Below, piece by piece: positions 62,788 to 64,000 of a DNA stretch of 64,000 bases. Source of the DNA: an uncultured Clostridia bacterium (lineage in GTDB: Bacteria; Bacillota; Clostridia; Oscillospirales; Ruminococcaceae); contig CANRLH010000002.1 of the NCBI GenBank assembly GCA_947631455.1, positions 262,817 through 326,816 on the forward strand, read 5' to 3'. A program made the position numbers and the translations under genes. Positions within the stretch are counted from its first letter, which is position 1. Each line of letters starts with the position of its first letter. Under the pieces are notes generated by a model, which made no database searches, had not been told where the DNA came from, and saw only the letters and a list, made by a program, of their open reading frames with translations.

Positions 62788-63456
62788 ATGATTAAACTTG
62801 ATGGCATCGTAAAAATCTACAACCCTAAAAAAGCGAACGAGTTCGAAGCACTTCACGGAGTTTCGGCAGAAATCAAAGACGGTGAAATGGTTGCGGTAAT
62901 AGGCAAATCAGGAGCAGGGAAGTCAACTCTCTTGCATATTCTTGCCTGTATCGACAGCTATGAGGGCGGAGAATATTATATTGACGACACGCTTGTGAAG
63001 AAGCTCAGCGAAAAAAAGTATGCACAGATACGTAATGAGAAAATCGGAATGGTAATGCAGGATTTTGCGCTTGTTGAGGATTTTTCGGCGATAGACAATG
63101 TGATGATACCGCTTAACTTTGCAAAGAAGAAGGTAAAGGACAAAAAGAAAAAAGCACTAGAAGCGCTTGAAGCCGTAGGAATGGGGGAGCTTGCAAAGAA
63201 GCCGTGCAACAAGCTGTCCGGCGGGCAGAAGCAGAGAGTGGCAATAGCTCGAGCGATAGTAAACAATCCCAGTATGATACTTGCCGATGAGCCGACGGGA
63301 GCGCTTGATACAAAGACTTCCGCAGAGATAATGGAGCTTTTCCATGATCTTAACGAACGCGGTCGTACTGTTATAATTGTCACGCACGACCCGAAGGTCG
63401 CAGAGCAATGTGACAGGGTTATTGAAATAAGCGACGGAGAGATAGTGTCGGCGTAA
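62788..63456 (+). CDS. LolD/MacB-type ABC ATPase
   Basis: 222 residues. Walker A GKSGAGKST, signature LSGGQKQRVAI, Walker B MILADEPTGALD, switch His in IVTHDP. Highly conserved in sequence, and the DNA is visibly richer in G and C than the permease genes before it, more like the core genes. This might reflect separate origin or stronger constraint. SD TTAGGAG. The transcript then runs into recombinase remnants. Confidence 0.93.
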   Translation: MIKLDGIVKIYNPKKANEFEALHGVSAEIKDGEMVAVIGKSGAGKSTLLHILACIDSYEGGEYYIDDTLVKKLSEKKYAQIRNEKIGMVMQDFALVEDFSAIDNVMIPLNFAKKKVKDKKKKALEALEAVGMGELAKKPCNKLSGGQKQRVAIARAIVNNPSMILADEPTGALDTKTSAEIMELFHDLNERGRTVIIVTHDPKVAEQCDRVIEISDGEIVSA

Positions 63457-63702
63457 ATCAAATACGCATACACGACTTTTATTCACTCATATGCTTCGTT
63501 TCCGGCAAATGAAGGAGTAAACATTCAAGAAGTTGCGAGAAGGCTAGGACACTCTAAAATTGAGATGACTTGGAATAGATATGCTCATCTTTATCCACGG
63601 GAGAGTGACAGGATATGTGCTCCTCTGTCAAGATTCCGGACAACAGAAAGTGCAAAAACGGTGAATGCTCAAAGTTTGAATACCGACTCACGGATGAGAT
63701 GA
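63457..63702 (+). pseudogene. Tyrosine integrase C-terminal remnant
   Basis: In the frame that follows the ATPase stop, translation gives FIHSYASFPANEGVNIQEVA, RRLGHSKIEMTWNRYAHLYP and RESDR, the end of a phage/ICE tyrosine recombinase with the LGH His and the catalytic Tyr region; upstream domains are missing, the LRHSHA block is altered, and the frame decays to a stop at 63700-63702. It is a scar of a lost or rearranged mobile element. Confidence 0.85.
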
Positions 63703-63992
63703 TCATCAATGCAATACTGAATGTTATTAACACAGTTATCTCTGATCCTACACTGATACATTCAGACAAAGAGGTAAGCAGTTACAAGCCAAGTCTTAAT
63801 GTTATCCTTCAGCAGAACGAGATAGATCAAATGATTGATTCACAGTAGATAGACTATGATTGTGTAAAAGCTGAGATCATCAAGCTGGCTCAGGTCAAGT
63901 ATGACTGTTGCAGATTCAGTGACAGTAATCACCCACCCAAAAGGACAACCATTTTACGATTGATGAATTTCCACACAATTCTGCGGAAGTAA
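63615..63992 (+). pseudogene. Serine recombinase C-terminal remnant with internal TAG
   Basis: A second frame reads KCKNGECSKFEYRLTDEMI, INAILNVINTVISDP, then QQNEIDQMIDSQ, TAG at 63846-63848, and continues in frame with IDYDCVKAEIIKLAQVKYDC to a TAA at 63990-63992. The pattern (YRLTD..I..A, AE..KLA..KYDCC) resembles the C-terminal part of large serine recombinases. The N-terminal catalytic domain is absent and the stop interrupts the rest. It overlaps the integrase remnant in a different frame, so two mobile-element ends are superposed here. Confidence 0.7.
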
Positions 63993-64000
63993 GAGGTTTC

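Overview
The window reads as a chromosome segment of a Gram-positive anaerobe of the Clostridia, most likely Oscillospiraceae (Ruminococcus or a relative such as [Eubacterium] siraeum). The basis is a secreted GH5 cellulase ending in a dockerin, SAM-I and FMN riboswitches with intrinsic terminators, many perfect TTGACA-17-TATAAT promoters, RicT, an ECF-type RibU and frequent TTG starts. The genus is an inference; no rRNA or other decisive marker is present.

Layout. 1-6.2 kb: end of a K+ uptake membrane subunit, its KtrA-type partner, glycogen phosphorylase and the dockerin cellulase. 6.3-7.1 kb: ispD. 7.1-14.1 kb: a compact nine-gene virion module (terminases, portal, protease, capsid, connector, tail-end and hub-like proteins) with no integrase, tape measure, tail shaft or lysis genes, preceded by a folded leader RNA. 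14.2-36.2 kb: ordinary core genes. These are an ABC/FtsX fusion, a DUF815 ATPase, an asparaginase-like protein, purA, holB-ricT, an Orn/Lys/Arg decarboxylase, a WYL regulator, a ClC channel, a sirtuin, ruvX, endonuclease IV, aroQ, an M24 peptidase, efp, FMN riboswitch-ribU, SAM-I riboswitch-metK and tRNA-Thr(GGT).

From about 36.8 kb to the right end the DNA becomes visibly AT-rich, and it ends in remnants of a tyrosine integrase and a serine recombinase: an accessory island. Its left part (36.8-42.7 kb) looks like a rewired Agr-type regulatory module: an XRE regulator, a LytTR response regulator, a GHKL kinase and an AgrB-like protein that has lost its catalytic half. Two promoters with the same paired 10-bp direct repeats, 20 bp apart, 3 bp upstream of the -35, face outward. 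One drives the AgrB-like gene, the other a two-gene operon (a DUF2971 protein plus an unknown).

The centre (42.7-57.8 kb) is one long operon: an ABC-2 exporter with three small permeases, two full ABC exporters, a nucleotidyltransferase-like protein, a thymidylate-kinase-like protein, a protein resembling the papain-fold acyltransferase BtrH, two acyl carrier proteins, an adenylate-forming ligase split by one TAG exactly at its domain hinge, a CYTH protein, a large alpha/beta hydrolase and a DNRLRE-like lipoprotein. I read it as an ACP-dependent biosynthesis and export cluster without KS, NRPS condensation, RRE or precursor genes. I do not recognise it as any described system, and it is the best candidate for something new. 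The right part (57.9-63.5 kb) holds secreted and small membrane proteins and a two-permease FtsX/ABC system, possibly an effector with its immunity transporter.
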